A DNA stretch of 64,000 nucleotides from Agrobacterium rosae (GCF_002915175.1 NZ_NXEJ01000008.1:219095-283094); one strand, 5' to 3'. Counted from the stretch's first letter, positions 1 through 9,335 are shown. Numbers and translations are program-made. The notes: generated from the letters alone by a model not told the origin.

Positions 1-33
1 ACAAAATAACCGGCGGCTATGGCCACCGGTTAT
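1..33 (-). terminator. Rho-independent terminator of treY
   Basis: An 8-bp inverted repeat ATAACCGG/CCGGTTAT (6-13 and 26-33) lies about 30 bases past the treY stop. On the minus strand the stem is followed by TTTTGT, the usual stem plus T-run of an intrinsic terminator. It suggests that treY is the last gene of its transcript. Confidence 0.75.
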
Positions 34-64
34 AATCGAGCACTAATTATCGCGAGCCTTGCAA

Positions 65-2557
65 TTAACTTGACCGAAGCAATGCAAAACTCCGCTCAAC
101 GTCCAACGTGTCGCCCAGTTCAAGCTTTGTTTGGGTCATCACATCGATATAGCCACGTTTAGAGAGCTCCTGCGGAAGCGAAATCTTGGCCTTCAGTGAA
201 GCAAGATTGCCGTTGTCTTGCGTCGACAAACGCGGTGCTATCACGATTAGCGCATCCTCAGCCGTCGTCCTCGCATAAGCCACGACGCGATTTGCATCAT
301 CGCCGGTCACTTCTAGAGGCAGATAGCGTCCTTTGCTGAACAGTTCAGGAAGCTCGCGGCGCATATGAAGGACGGTCGCGATAAGTCGCTGTTTCGCCTC
401 CCCACTTGCCTCCCATTCATCGCTTTTGTCAGAATTATCGATTGCTGCAAGTTGTGCCTCAAACGCTTCGAAATCCGACTCGCGCCGGTTATCGGGATCA
501 ACAAGGCTGAGATCGAGACCTTCGCTTCCCTGGTAAATGTCTGGCACGCCGGGCGCAGTGAGTTTGATGAGCGTTTGAGCGAGGCTGTTCGACAACCCGG
601 CTTTAATAAAGGGGACTAAGGTTTCGCTGAAATCTTTCAGAAATGCTTCGTTTTCCGGTGAAAGAAGCTTGCGCGCGTAACCGACGACGGCTTCTTCGTA
701 GACGTCGTTGCTATCGCCCCAATTGGTGCGAAGCTTTGCTTCGCGCAAGGCCTTCTCTACATAGGCGGCGAAGCGGTCCTCCAGCGATTTCAGAGCTCGC
801 TCACCCGTCGTTTCGAGGTCGGAAGGCCACGCACCAGCAAGAGCTTGGTACAGCATCCATTCCACTGCCGGCTCCGGTGCGGGGCCATCGTCCAGCGCCT
901 GTTTGAGACCAGCATTCATAGCCTGCCAGCGCTTTACGGCACCGGCCCAAAGTTCAGGTGCCTCCGTGAGTGCATAGAGCCGGGCGCGAGCGTCTTCACC
1001 TCTTTTGGTGTCGTGGGTAGACGTGGCCGACAGGGCGTCTGGTTGTTTATCACGCCTCTCGGTCATTTCGGCGTGGAAACGTTCAACGGAATATGGGTGG
1101 GGTAATGGTTCTGCGCCGACTTCGTTGAGTGCGAGAGCCATGTTCTGCCTGTAGAAAAGCGTATCTTCGACCGACTTCGCCATAAGCGGGCCGGTAAGTT
1201 GCTGGAAACGGGTTCGGAATTCGTATGCCGCCTGCCCTTCCTCGCTGCGCAAAATCCGCTGCAAGCTGTGCAAAGCATCTGTATCCGGCACGTGAGAGCT
1301 GGAGTTGATCGTGTTGACCACCTCTGCCAGCACCGCATCGCTTTCCTGCGGCAGGCCATCTTGGGTGCCGTAGGTTCGATAGACCGGAAACGAGACGACG
1401 AGTTCGCGCAGTGCGGCGCGGATGGCCTCTTCACTCGGCCGCGGCTTTTCCGTTTCTGTATTGAGGATGTTCTTTGCCTGTGCGACAAGTGTGGCGAACT
1501 CGCCAGCGAAATTCTTGTCAACCATCAGCAGTTTAGCGTCTCGCAATTGCGACGGCATGTGGACGGGTTGGCCAGAGACTGCCTCATAAGCCGTCTGCAA
1601 TTGACCGAGCTTGTCATTGTCTACGAACACATTGCTGAGGGCAGCGATGAATTCGTAGCCGGTGGTGCCGGAAACGGGCCAATCGGCAGGCAAAGACTCG
1701 CCCGCGCCCAGTATTTTTTCAACGGTGATATAGCAGTCCGGCCCGGCTTCAAGGCGCAGGCGCTCCAGATAGGCCTTGGGGTCTGCAAGGCCATCCACAT
1801 GATCGACGCGAAGACCATCGACCGCGCCGCTGCGCACCAGCTCCAGAGTGAGGCGATGGGTATCGTCAAAGATTTTTGGGTTTTCCACCTTGACGCCCGC
1901 CAAGCCAGTGACTTCGAAAAACCGGCGATAGGAAAGATCGTGGCTGGCATCACGCCAGCATGTGAGGCGGTAAGGCTGTTGATCGTGAAGGTCCGCGATG
2001 CGTCTTTTATCGGTCGTTTCGAGCAGTTCCGCGTTTCTACCGGCATAGGAGGCGGGGTTCAGCGGATAATGGGCATCGTGGTAGCACAGAGCGGGCTTGC
2101 CCGTGGTGGGGTCAGCTTTGATCTGGATTTCGTCCGCTTCTAGTGCATCCGCAAAATCCGCGCCGAGAAAAGGCAGCGTCAGCCGGCGGGACCAGTCTAT
2201 ATCGAAATGATGAGCATAGCGGCTTTCCGCGCCATGCTCGATGACATCTCTCCACCATGGGTTTTCCAGCGACGCTGCCATATGGTTTGGCACGATATCC
2301 AGAATGAGGCCAAGCCCTTCCCCCTTCAGCGCTTGTGACAGCCTGTCGAAGCCCTCTCGACCGCCGATTGCCGGGTCTATCTCGTTGGCATACGTGACAT
2401 CATATCCGTGTGTCGAACCCGACGTCGCGGTAAAAATGGGCGATGCGTAGAGATGGCTGATGCCGAGTTTCTTGAGGTAGGGTGTAATCTCTGCGGCGCG
2501 ATCAAGGGTCATGCCGTTGCGAAACTGAATGCGATAGGTTGCTGTGGGAATGGTCAT
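65..2557 (-). CDS. treY: Malto-oligosyltrehalose synthase (TreY)
   Basis: This 830-residue cytoplasmic GH13-family enzyme isomerises the reducing-end glucose of maltodextrins to an alpha-1,1 linkage, the first step of the TreY/TreZ trehalose route. The N-terminus TATYRIQFRNGMTL and the segment LGISHLYASPIF are characteristic of TreY. The GH13 signatures are visible: DIVPNHM near residue 88, GLRVDH with nucleophile Asp252, TVEK with acid Glu280, and a later STHDTKR motif. The length is normal for the family. The ATG has a GGAG ribosome site. It sits 83 bases after the sugar kinase stop, on the same strand, and ends in a hairpin terminator. TreZ is not in the window, so the partner enzyme must be encoded elsewhere. 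A near-consensus EcfG promoter lies in the gap, which would fit stress-induced trehalose synthesis. Confidence 0.95.
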   Translation of the reverse strand: MTIPTATYRIQFRNGMTLDRAAEITPYLKKLGISHLYASPIFTATSGSTHGYDVTYANEIDPAIGGREGFDRLSQALKGEGLGLILDIVPNHMAASLENPWWRDVIEHGAESRYAHHFDIDWSRRLTLPFLGADFADALEADEIQIKADPTTGKPALCYHDAHYPLNPASYAGRNAELLETTDKRRIADLHDQQPYRLTCWRDASHDLSYRRFFEVTGLAGVKVENPKIFDDTHRLTLELVRSGAVDGLRVDHVDGLADPKAYLERLRLEAGPDCYITVEKILGAGESLPADWPVSGTTGYEFIAALSNVFVDNDKLGQLQTAYEAVSGQPVHMPSQLRDAKLLMVDKNFAGEFATLVAQAKNILNTETEKPRPSEEAIRAALRELVVSFPVYRTYGTQDGLPQESDAVLAEVVNTINSSSHVPDTDALHSLQRILRSEEGQAAYEFRTRFQQLTGPLMAKSVEDTLFYRQNMALALNEVGAEPLPHPYSVERFHAEMTERRDKQPDALSATSTHDTKRGEDARARLYALTEAPELWAGAVKRWQAMNAGLKQALDDGPAPEPAVEWMLYQALAGAWPSDLETTGERALKSLEDRFAAYVEKALREAKLRTNWGDSNDVYEEAVVGYARKLLSPENEAFLKDFSETLVPFIKAGLSNSLAQTLIKLTAPGVPDIYQGSEGLDLSLVDPDNRRESDFEAFEAQLAAIDNSDKSDEWEASGEAKQRLIATVLHMRRELPELFSKGRYLPLEVTGDDANRVVAYARTTAEDALIVIAPRLSTQDNGNLASLKAKISLPQELSKRGYIDVMTQTKLELGDTLDVERSFALLRSS

Positions 2558-2585
2558 ACGGTGCTCCAGTGGGAGAGCAAGCCCA

Positions 2586-2610
2586 AACCGGATGGGCGCG
2601 ATCTGGTTCC
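2586..2610 (-). promoter_or_regulatory. Candidate EcfG-type promoter for treY
   Basis: On the minus strand the sequence reads GGAAC-N16-GGTT, one mismatch from the alphaproteobacterial general-stress consensus GGAAC-N16/17-CGTT. The -10 element lies 29 bases before the treY ATG, which is the right distance and orientation. The mismatch in the -10 leaves this tentative. Confidence 0.4.
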
Positions 2611-2640
2611 ACTGTCGCGGTCGAAAGATGCGTCTTTACG

Positions 2641-3528
2641 TCAGCCACGATCTTTCTCAGGCGTGCTGACCAAAACAGCCGCTGCCTTGTTTGCCATGTG
2701 CAAAGCATCGATCATGGCTTTTCCCAAGGCGATTTCGGAGGCTAGCACGCCGATGAATTCATCTCCGGCACCGTGTGTACTTTCAACCCTTATCTTGATG
2801 GCCGGGATTACCGTCTCTTCGCCGCTGCGACTTGCATAAGCAACACCGGCACCGCCCGCCGTGACTACGACTTGCGGATAGGATTTCGCTAGAATTTTGG
2901 CGGCGGCAAGAGCCCCATCGAGTGTTTCCACCACAGGGGTCGCGGCCAGCATCTCGGCCTCGATAGCGTTGACGACGAGGATGTCGATGTGATGCTGGAT
3001 ATCCTCCGAGAGTGCGCGCGCTGGTGCTGCATTGATAAGAACGCGGCCACCGGCTTGCTTCACAGCTTTTGCAGCCGCGACATTGGCGACATCGGAAATT
3101 TCATTCTGGAGCACCAGCACAGTCGTCTTCGACAACAGTTCTCCAGCCGCTGCAATATCGGCATCGCCAAGAGTGAGATTGATGCCGGAGACAATCACTG
3201 CACCGTAATCGCCCTCGTCATCAAAGATGGCCACGCTCATGCCGGTGGATTGGGACGCATCGCGCCGGACGAAGGTGTGATCCACGCCTTTGCGTTCCAG
3301 ATTGGCAAGAAGAAAGCGTCCGAAATCGTCATCGGCAACCGCACCGATCATAGAGGTGGCGATACCCGTGCGTGCTGCCGAGACTGCCTGATTGCCGCCC
3401 TTGCCACCGCTTTTGGGGTGCCATGAGGTACCGGTGACCGTCTCGCCCTTGCGTGGCCGCGATGGCCCCATGACGGCAATATCATAATGCAGACTGCCGA
3501 AAACGGTGACGAGAGGCGAGGATGTCAT
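2641..3528 (-). CDS. PfkB-family sugar kinase (ribokinase-like)
   Basis: This 295-residue cytoplasmic carbohydrate kinase would phosphorylate a sugar, probably the one imported by the adjacent ribose-type ABC system. Visible PfkB features are the N-terminal GSLHYDIAV strand, the ribokinase-type GGKGGNQAV segment near residue 41 that contacts substrate, and the C-terminal THGAGDEF motif with the catalytic Asp. The last motif differs slightly from the usual DTTGAGDAF. Its ATG overlaps the stop of the RpiR gene (ATGA), so the two are translationally coupled. The sugar cannot be named from sequence; ribose or a related pentose or hexulose is the best guess. A second PfkB kinase occurs at 9336-10256. 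Confidence 0.88.
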   Translation of the reverse strand: MTSSPLVTVFGSLHYDIAVMGPSRPRKGETVTGTSWHPKSGGKGGNQAVSAARTGIATSMIGAVADDDFGRFLLANLERKGVDHTFVRRDASQSTGMSVAIFDDEGDYGAVIVSGINLTLGDADIAAAGELLSKTTVLVLQNEISDVANVAAAKAVKQAGGRVLINAAPARALSEDIQHHIDILVVNAIEAEMLAATPVVETLDGALAAAKILAKSYPQVVVTAGGAGVAYASRSGEETVIPAIKIRVESTHGAGDEFIGVLASEIALGKAMIDALHMANKAAAVLVSTPEKDRG

Positions 3529-4400
3529 GAAGGCTTATCTTTCCGTTTGGATTTGACCGCAGACATGGTCCGGTCAAGATTTCGTTCCGCTGATTGATAA
3601 TCGCGTTGCGCGACCGCCATGAAGACAGCGTCGAGAATATTCAGTTGTGCAATACGTGCCGCTGCGTTTTCCCCCATAAGGGGAGAGCCTTGAGCCGTGG
3701 AACAGAGGACAACGTCAGCGGCCTGTGCCAAAGCAGACGAGTTGTAGTTGGTGACGGCAATTGTCTGCGCGCCATTGCGTTTGGCGAGCTGAAGCGCCTC
3801 GATGATGGCCGTCGTATTGCCCGAATGGGAGAAGCCGATAGCGATATCGCCCTCGGACAACAGGGCTGCCGACATCAGCATCATGTGCACATCATCGAAC
3901 ACGCTGGCGCGCACGCCGATGCGCAGGAATTTGTGCGAGACGTCCCGCGCGATCTGCGCCGAACCGCCAACACCGTAGAAATCCCGATGCTTCGCGCTAT
4001 GGATGAGGTCCGCTGCTTTGTCGAAGGCAACCATATCCAAAATGGAAAGTGTTTCCTCCAGGGCATTGATGGAGGTGCGGAAAACCTTCTGAACGATCTC
4101 AAGCGACGTATCATCCACCGAGAGTTCCTGGTGCATTTCGGCAGTCGGTTGGCGGTTATACTGGCTGACGGCCGTGCGGAAATCGCGGTAGCCGGAAAAG
4201 CCAAGCTTCTTGGTGATCTTAACCACCATGGCTTCGGAAACACCGGCATCGTCTGCAATCTGCTTCAGCGATGTCTCATCGCTGAAGTCACGCAAGGCAA
4301 ACACGGTATCGACAACCTTCGCTTCGAGCGGCGTCAGCAAGGGCATCATCATGCGAATGCGCGGGCCGACGGCCTTTGTGTCGAAGCTTTCGGAATTCAT
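3525..4400 (-). CDS. RpiR/MurR-family transcriptional regulator
   Basis: This 291-residue regulator has an N-terminal RpiR-type helix-turn-helix (KQIADDAGVSEAMVVKITKK, about residues 46-65) and a C-terminal SIS sugar-phosphate sensing domain (about residues 125-260; GVGGSAQIARDVSHKF and SHSGNTTAIIEAL are the phosphosugar-binding loops). Proteins of this family respond to a phosphorylated sugar made by their own pathway. The start overlaps the permease stop by ATGA, and its own stop overlaps the kinase start, so it is co-translated with the operon it probably controls. The repeated box at 9147-9175 and 15321-15349 is a reasonable candidate for its operator. Confidence 0.9.
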   Translation of the reverse strand: MNSESFDTKAVGPRIRMMMPLLTPLEAKVVDTVFALRDFSDETSLKQIADDAGVSEAMVVKITKKLGFSGYRDFRTAVSQYNRQPTAEMHQELSVDDTSLEIVQKVFRTSINALEETLSILDMVAFDKAADLIHSAKHRDFYGVGGSAQIARDVSHKFLRIGVRASVFDDVHMMLMSAALLSEGDIAIGFSHSGNTTAIIEALQLAKRNGAQTIAVTNYNSSALAQAADVVLCSTAQGSPLMGENAAARIAQLNILDAVFMAVAQRDYQSAERNLDRTMSAVKSKRKDKPS

Positions 4401-5374
4401 TCTCTTCCCCTTGTCGCACGATCAATCATCATGGCAACGAGGATTATAAGGCCAGTGGCGAGCAGTTGATAGAAGGCCTGAACATTCATCAACGTCAAAC
4501 CATTGCGCATTGCACCTAAGATGATGGCACCCAAAATTGTGCCAAGAATGCTGCCCTTGCCGCCCATCAAAGATGCGCCACCAATGGCCGCTGCCGCGAT
4601 GGCATCGAGTTCCCAAAGGTTACCAAGGATCGGTTCGGCGGCACCAAGCCGACCGATGAGGATGAGCGAGGCCAATGCGGCCAGACCACCGGAAATGACA
4701 TAGGCCGTAATCTTGGTGCGGGCGATGGGAACGCCTGCAACATAAGCGGCTTCCTCGTTACCTCCGACCGCCATCAGATATTCACCAATCGGCGTTTTCT
4801 TTAGCAAGACCCACGCGGCAATGGCAACGACCGCTACGATCAGAACAGGTGTCGGAATGCCGAAGAGATTGCCGTTGAACAGCGAGCGGAAGCCGGGAGG
4901 AATACCGAGAACAGGATTACCGCCGGTGTAGATCAGCGCGATGGCGCGGTAGGTGCTGAGCGTTCCCAGTGTGACGATGAAGGGTTGCAGGCCGACGTAG
5001 GCAACGAGCCCGCCATTGATGAAGCCGCAGAGAACGCCAACGCCGAGGCCCGCGAGGATTGCTAGCGGTATTGGCGTGCCTGCGACGAGCAGGCTGGCGG
5101 TGACGACGGCGGAAATGGCAGCCGTTGGGCCAACCGAGAGATCAATGCCGCCAGAGATGATGACGAGCGTCATGCCAAGCGCAAGGCACGCATTGATACT
5201 GGACTGCTGGAGAATATTGACGAGGTTTCGCTCAGAAATGAAGCCCGGAACCAGTGCGGCAAACACCGCCATGATGACTATGAGACCGATCAGCGTTCCC
5301 GCATCGCGCAAAGAAAACGAGAAGCGGCGGAAGGCCGGAGCGGAGGTGGCGGGCGCATTGGAAGTGATGGTCAT
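4397..5374 (-). CDS. Ribose-type ABC transporter permease
   Basis: This 325-residue inner-membrane permease belongs to the RbsC/BPD_transp_2 family. It contains many hydrophobic helices and typical motifs: NILQQSSINACLALGMTLVI, GGIDLSVG, and GGASLMGGKGS near the C-terminus. The ATG at 5374 was chosen because AGGA precedes it closely and an upstream start would overlap the preceding ATPase gene. It works with the double-domain ATPase just upstream (16-base gap) and the binding protein before that. Fumarate-, ribose- or polyol-type substrates are all possible for this family. Confidence 0.92.
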   Translation of the reverse strand: MTITSNAPATSAPAFRRFSFSLRDAGTLIGLIVIMAVFAALVPGFISERNLVNILQQSSINACLALGMTLVIISGGIDLSVGPTAAISAVVTASLLVAGTPIPLAILAGLGVGVLCGFINGGLVAYVGLQPFIVTLGTLSTYRAIALIYTGGNPVLGIPPGFRSLFNGNLFGIPTPVLIVAVVAIAAWVLLKKTPIGEYLMAVGGNEEAAYVAGVPIARTKITAYVISGGLAALASLILIGRLGAAEPILGNLWELDAIAAAAIGGASLMGGKGSILGTILGAIILGAMRNGLTLMNVQAFYQLLATGLIILVAMMIDRATRGRE

Positions 5375-5390
5375 TGGTTGTCCTGTAGGT

Positions 5391-6917
5391 TCACACGGGT
5401 CGCGCAATGCGCGCGTCATCCGCATCGGCATTCGCCCCTGGAATGGCATGCGCGACAATCGCGCTTTCACTCAGTTGATCACGTTCAATGGTAGCGGCAA
5501 TCCGCCCTTCGCGCATGACCAGCACGCGGTCTGACAGGCGGATGACTTCCGGCAGTTCGGAAGACACGACGATGATGGAATGGCCCTCACGGGCGAGGTC
5601 TTCGATCAGGTGATAGATTTCCGACTTGGCCCCGACGTCGATGCCGCGGGTCGGCTCATCGAACAGCAGGATTTGCGACTTGGCCGCCAGCCAGCGCGCG
5701 ATAATCGCCTTTTGCTGGTTACCGCCGCTGAACAGGCGGATCGGGCGATCCAGTTGGAAAGGCCGCAGATTGACGCGCTTCAGCAAATCCTTCGCGGTAG
5801 TACGAAGCTTGGAATTGTTGATCATACCGCCAGACGAAAAGCTGCCGAGGGAGGCCAGCGCCATATTGGTGGCGACGGGACGCAAGGGAATGATGCCTTC
5901 CCGCTTGCGCTCTTCCGGCACCAGTCCGATGCCAGCTGCAATCGCATCACGCGGATTGGCGAAGCTTTGCTCCTTGCCGTCGATGCTGATCGATCCCGCG
6001 CTCAAACGGTCGACACCCGCCAGCAGGCGCAAAAGCTCCGTGCGGCCAGATCCGACGAGCCCGGCAATGCCGAGAACTTCGCCCTTGTGCAGCGTGAATG
6101 AGACGTCGCGAATTCGCGTGGCCGAGGACAGGTTTTTTGCTTCAAGCTTGACGGTATCGGTGACGAAGGAATTATGCTCTTCCTGCATCAGCTCACGACC
6201 GACCATCTTGGCGATCACGTCGGTTTCCGAAACCTTGGCAAGATCGACAATGTCCACCAGCTTGCCATCGCGCATGATGCTGGAGCGTTGGCAGATGCGG
6301 AACACCTCATCCATCTTGTGCGATACATAGATAATGGAAACGCCGCTTTGCGACAGGCTGGCGATGACCTCGGCCAGACGGTCGAACTCGCTGGGTGTCA
6401 GGCTCGATGTCGGCTCGTCCATGGCGATGACCTTCGCCTTGTCGAGAAGTGCGCGGCCGATCTCGACGATCTGGCGCTGCGCGACTTTCAGGGACGAAAT
6501 GGGAGCTGAAGGATCAATGCTTTTGTCGATCATCGACAGCGCTTCGGCAGCGCGGGCTTCCTGCTCGCGACGGGATACAAACATGCCACCCATATGTGTC
6601 AGCGAATGACCGAGAAACATATTCTGGGCGACGCTCAAATGCGGCACCTGCTGAAGTTCTTGATGGATCATCGCGATACCGGCGGCACGGGCATCCATCG
6701 GCTTCTTGAAGGCGACAGCTTCACCATCCACGAAGACGGTACCGGATGTCGGGCGAAACACGCCGGACAGGATGCGCAGAAGTGTGGACTTGCCGGCACC
6801 ATTTTCGCCGAGGAGTCCGTGGATTTCGCCGGGAGCCACATCAAACGAAACGTCCGTCAGCGCGTTGACGCCGGGAAAGCTCTTGGAAATCGTCTCGAAT
6901 CTCAGTCGTGGCGTCAT
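5391..6917 (-). CDS. Ribose-type ABC transporter double-domain ATPase
   Basis: This 508-residue protein has two fused nucleotide-binding domains, as in RbsA/MglA. The N-terminal domain has Walker A GENGAGKST (about residues 37-45), a signature region beginning LKVAQRQIVEIGRALL, and Walker B VIAMDEPTSSL. The C-terminal domain has the degenerate P-loop GLVGSGRTE usual in this family, the signature LFSGGNQQKAIIARWL and ILLFDEPTRGID. The ATG at 6917 follows a clear GAGGTGG site; the upstream in-frame ATG lacks one. It powers the permease encoded immediately downstream. Confidence 0.94.
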   Translation of the reverse strand: MTPRLRFETISKSFPGVNALTDVSFDVAPGEIHGLLGENGAGKSTLLRILSGVFRPTSGTVFVDGEAVAFKKPMDARAAGIAMIHQELQQVPHLSVAQNMFLGHSLTHMGGMFVSRREQEARAAEALSMIDKSIDPSAPISSLKVAQRQIVEIGRALLDKAKVIAMDEPTSSLTPSEFDRLAEVIASLSQSGVSIIYVSHKMDEVFRICQRSSIMRDGKLVDIVDLAKVSETDVIAKMVGRELMQEEHNSFVTDTVKLEAKNLSSATRIRDVSFTLHKGEVLGIAGLVGSGRTELLRLLAGVDRLSAGSISIDGKEQSFANPRDAIAAGIGLVPEERKREGIIPLRPVATNMALASLGSFSSGGMINNSKLRTTAKDLLKRVNLRPFQLDRPIRLFSGGNQQKAIIARWLAAKSQILLFDEPTRGIDVGAKSEIYHLIEDLAREGHSIIVVSSELPEVIRLSDRVLVMREGRIAATIERDQLSESAIVAHAIPGANADADDARIARPV

Positions 6918-6977
6918 CGTTCCACCTCTTGGCTGATGGAGATGCCGAGGATACGTCGGCACCTCCTTGAGCGTTGG

Positions 6978-8042
6978 TTACTTGGCAGTCTTGGCGTCTT
7001 CCATCAGAACGGCGCGCACATCGACGCCCTCGCCCTGATAGCGGCTGAGGTTATCTCCAGTGATCAGCGCCTGCGGGGTGGCAACCACGCGCGGCAACTT
7101 CTGGCCGGCAACCAGACGCAGTGCAGTTTCGAGCGCGACTTCGCCCGTCAGAACCGGGAAGCTGTCCACGGTGCCGGTGAGTTCGCCAGCCTTGATCGAA
7201 GCATAGGCATCGGAAATGCCATCGGTACCGAACACTGCGACTTTACCAGCAAGACCTGCAGCCTTGACCGCCTCGACAATACCCAGCGCCATGCCGTCAT
7301 TGTTGGCGTAAAGGCCAATCAGGTCAGGATGCTGGTTGAGGATGTTGGTGGCAGCGTCATAAGATGTCTGACGATCCCAATTGCCGGGAACGCTGGCAAC
7401 GACCTGGAACTTGTCGTTCTGGGTAATCGTGGACTTGAAGCCATCGGTACGCTGCACGGCGGCATAAACACCGGCCTGTCCTTCAACGATCGCCACCTTG
7501 CCGCCCTGTGGGCGGTTCTGGATGAACCACTTGGCAACCCGCACACCATTATCGCGCTGGACATTACCGACATAATGTTCCGCCTGCGGAATGACGGCAT
7601 CATTGACGTTGACGACCGGAATATTGGCGGCCTTGGCCTGCTCGATCACCGGCTGCAAGTTGGCATCCGTCTGCGGCGAAACGAGCAGAACATTATAGCC
7701 CTGCGTGATCATGCCTTCGGCAATCGTCAGCTGGCCCAGTTGGTCGCCTTCGCTCTGAGCTGCCTGATAGGCAACGGGAACGCTGACCTTCTTGCCGAAA
7801 GCCTCATATCCGAGACCGAGCGAGCGCCAGTATTCATTGGTCAGCGTCTTCGAAACCGCGCCAGCCTTCGTGCCTTCAGGCAATTTCGGGAATGGACCAA
7901 GCTTGGCTTCAAGCTGCGACCAATCCATGCGGTCTTTTTCCGTGTCGGAATTGAGCGGCGCAAGTTCCTGCGCAAAGGCTGCGCTGAACAGGAAGCTGGC
8001 GGCAAGCCCCGCAGCCAGTGTCGTCTTCAAAAAGGTCTTCAT
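6978..8042 (-). CDS. Sugar ABC transporter periplasmic binding protein
   Basis: This 354-residue protein starts with a Sec signal peptide (MKTFLKTTLAAGLAASFLFS, cleavage near AFA-QE). The mature part is a periplasmic-binding-protein type I fold of the ribose/galactose class: NVLLVSPQTDANLQPVIEQA, then ANIPVVNVNDAV, and LIGLYANNDGMALGIVEAV with the typical AxNDxMALG signature. The start at 8042 has GGGAGGAAACCG before it. It delivers the sugar to the permease/ATPase encoded by the next two genes. It is the second gene of the operon, after the isomerase. Confidence 0.93.
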   Translation of the reverse strand: MKTFLKTTLAAGLAASFLFSAAFAQELAPLNSDTEKDRMDWSQLEAKLGPFPKLPEGTKAGAVSKTLTNEYWRSLGLGYEAFGKKVSVPVAYQAAQSEGDQLGQLTIAEGMITQGYNVLLVSPQTDANLQPVIEQAKAANIPVVNVNDAVIPQAEHYVGNVQRDNGVRVAKWFIQNRPQGGKVAIVEGQAGVYAAVQRTDGFKSTITQNDKFQVVASVPGNWDRQTSYDAATNILNQHPDLIGLYANNDGMALGIVEAVKAAGLAGKVAVFGTDGISDAYASIKAGELTGTVDSFPVLTGEVALETALRLVAGQKLPRVVATPQALITGDNLSRYQGEGVDVRAVLMEDAKTAK

Positions 8043-8134
8043 CGGTTTCCTCCCGGATGGTGTTGTTTTCGGCACACCTTCGGCGCGCCTTTTGGTGAAA
8101 AGGTTGAGATATTGAGGCTGTTGGCGGTATCGGA

Positions 8135-9115
8135 TCAGCCGAGCATCAGCTCCTGAATGACGGCCTGCGCGGAAACGGCATCCTGACGCTCGACCGCACC
8201 AGAAAGACGGTTGTCCTGCTCGATACGGTCCACGATTTTCAGCATGCGCTTCACGGTCTGTATGTTCACTTCACATTCGTGAACGGGGTCAAGGCCGGTC
8301 ATGTCAGGGAATGTGTCAAAATAGATTGCGCCGTCATAACCATCCTTGCGGATCTGGCGCAGAAGCTCGATCGTCTGCTGCGTGTGAACAGCGCCGACCA
8401 TCAGACCGTCATCACGCTTGGCGTAACCATCATTGAGGTGGACGCCGAGGACGCGGCTGTAACGGGCAATCAGGGCGGCAGCGAAAGCAGGCTGCTCGTC
8501 GGCGTAGAGAACGTGGGCAAAGTCCAGCGTCACGCCAAGATTGGGCATGTCCACATCCTTGATCGCCAGAAGTGTCGTCGCGCAATCGGGCATCAGGCTG
8601 TAGGAGCGCGGCTCGTTCGGCTTGTATTCGATGCTGATGAGACAATCCGGGTCATGCGCACAAACTTCACGGATTCCATCAATCTCGTGTTGCCACAGCG
8701 TGTGGTAATCGGCCTGGAAGGCGTAGTCGAAGCCATCCTGCCCCAGCCACAGCGTCATCAGGTTGGTGCCAGCAGCACGTGCAGCATCGATACCCTTCTT
8801 CGTCAGATCAATCGCTTCACGCCGAACAGTCGCATCAGGATTGGTGAAAGCACCGATCTTGAAAGCCGGATTGGTATAATAACGCATAGCAAAGCCATTG
8901 ATCGCGAGGCCGTGATCGCCGATCTGGCGTGCAAGAAGCGCCGGATCATCGGCCACATGGTCAGGATAATTCAGGTCAAGATCCGTCAAACCCTCAACCT
9001 TTGCCGCACGCTTTGCCATTTGCAGCATGGTCGGCTTGCCGGAAAGGTCAGGCCACTCGGCAGCGGGCTTCGAGGCGAAGGAATTCAGTCGGGTGGCGAA
9101 TTTCAATTGGGTCAC
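8135..9115 (-). CDS. Sugar isomerase/epimerase, xylose-isomerase-like TIM barrel
   Basis: This 326-residue cytoplasmic protein belongs to the AP-endonuclease-2/xylose-isomerase-like family. Likely divalent-metal ligands are visible in successive strands: Glu in ISIEYKPNEP, Asp in GVTLDFAHVLY, His in LGVHLNDGY and Asp in IYFDTFPD. The family includes tagatose/psicose epimerases and L-rhamnose isomerase-like enzymes, so the exact substrate is open. It is the promoter-proximal gene of the operon, 93 bases before the binding-protein gene. A paired regulatory box (9147-9175) begins 32 bases upstream of its ATG. Together with the PfkB kinase it would convert an imported sugar into a phosphorylated ketose. 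Confidence 0.85.
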   Translation of the reverse strand: MTQLKFATRLNSFASKPAAEWPDLSGKPTMLQMAKRAAKVEGLTDLDLNYPDHVADDPALLARQIGDHGLAINGFAMRYYTNPAFKIGAFTNPDATVRREAIDLTKKGIDAARAAGTNLMTLWLGQDGFDYAFQADYHTLWQHEIDGIREVCAHDPDCLISIEYKPNEPRSYSLMPDCATTLLAIKDVDMPNLGVTLDFAHVLYADEQPAFAAALIARYSRVLGVHLNDGYAKRDDGLMVGAVHTQQTIELLRQIRKDGYDGAIYFDTFPDMTGLDPVHECEVNIQTVKRMLKIVDRIEQDNRLSGAVERQDAVSAQAVIQELMLG

Positions 9116-9146
9116 TGGTCTTGCTCACTTCGGTCGTTGTTGACGC

Positions 9147-9175
9147 AACTTCACAAATTAATTTTATTTTGTAAA
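9147..9175. promoter_or_regulatory. Regulatory box 1 (AACTTCACA-N11-TTTTGTAAA)
   Basis: The half-sites AACTTCACA (9147-9155) and TTTTGTAAA (9167-9175) are separated by 11 bases and form an imperfect inverted repeat (CTTCACAAA against CTTTACAAA). The same halves with the same spacing recur at 15321-15349 before the second sugar operon. The box lies 32-60 bases upstream of the isomerase ATG, where a repressor or activator would act. The operator function and the link to the RpiR protein are inferred. Confidence 0.6.
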
Positions 9176-9304
9176 GCTATATATGTTGCGCATCGTATCT
9201 TTTCGTTTGGAACCGCCGTTTTGTGATCTTATCCTTCGCCATCGAGACGCGCGGAAACCAGCCGCCGGAATTCTAGCGGCCATGAATGGTTTGGCATGAC
9301 AAAG

Positions 9305-9334
9305 GCCACGAATTGCGTAGCCAAATTCCGTGGC
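9305..9334 (-). terminator. Terminator after the second sugar kinase
   Basis: GCCACGAATT (9305-9314) pairs with AATTCCGTGGC (9324-9334) with one bulged base, directly after the kinase stop at 9336. On the minus strand the stem is followed by CTTTGTC. It separates the second sugar operon from the isomerase promoter. Confidence 0.55.
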
Positions 9335-9335
9335 G

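Noticed and set aside
1199..2143. Long open frame opposite treY
   Set aside because: It is fully antisense to a well-supported treY and resembles no known protein; it reflects the GC-rich codon use of the true gene.
6594..8156. 520-codon open frame on the plus strand across the ABC ATPase and binding-protein genes
   Set aside because: It spans two clearly assigned minus-strand genes and their junction, has no recognisable domain, and is a typical antisense shadow.
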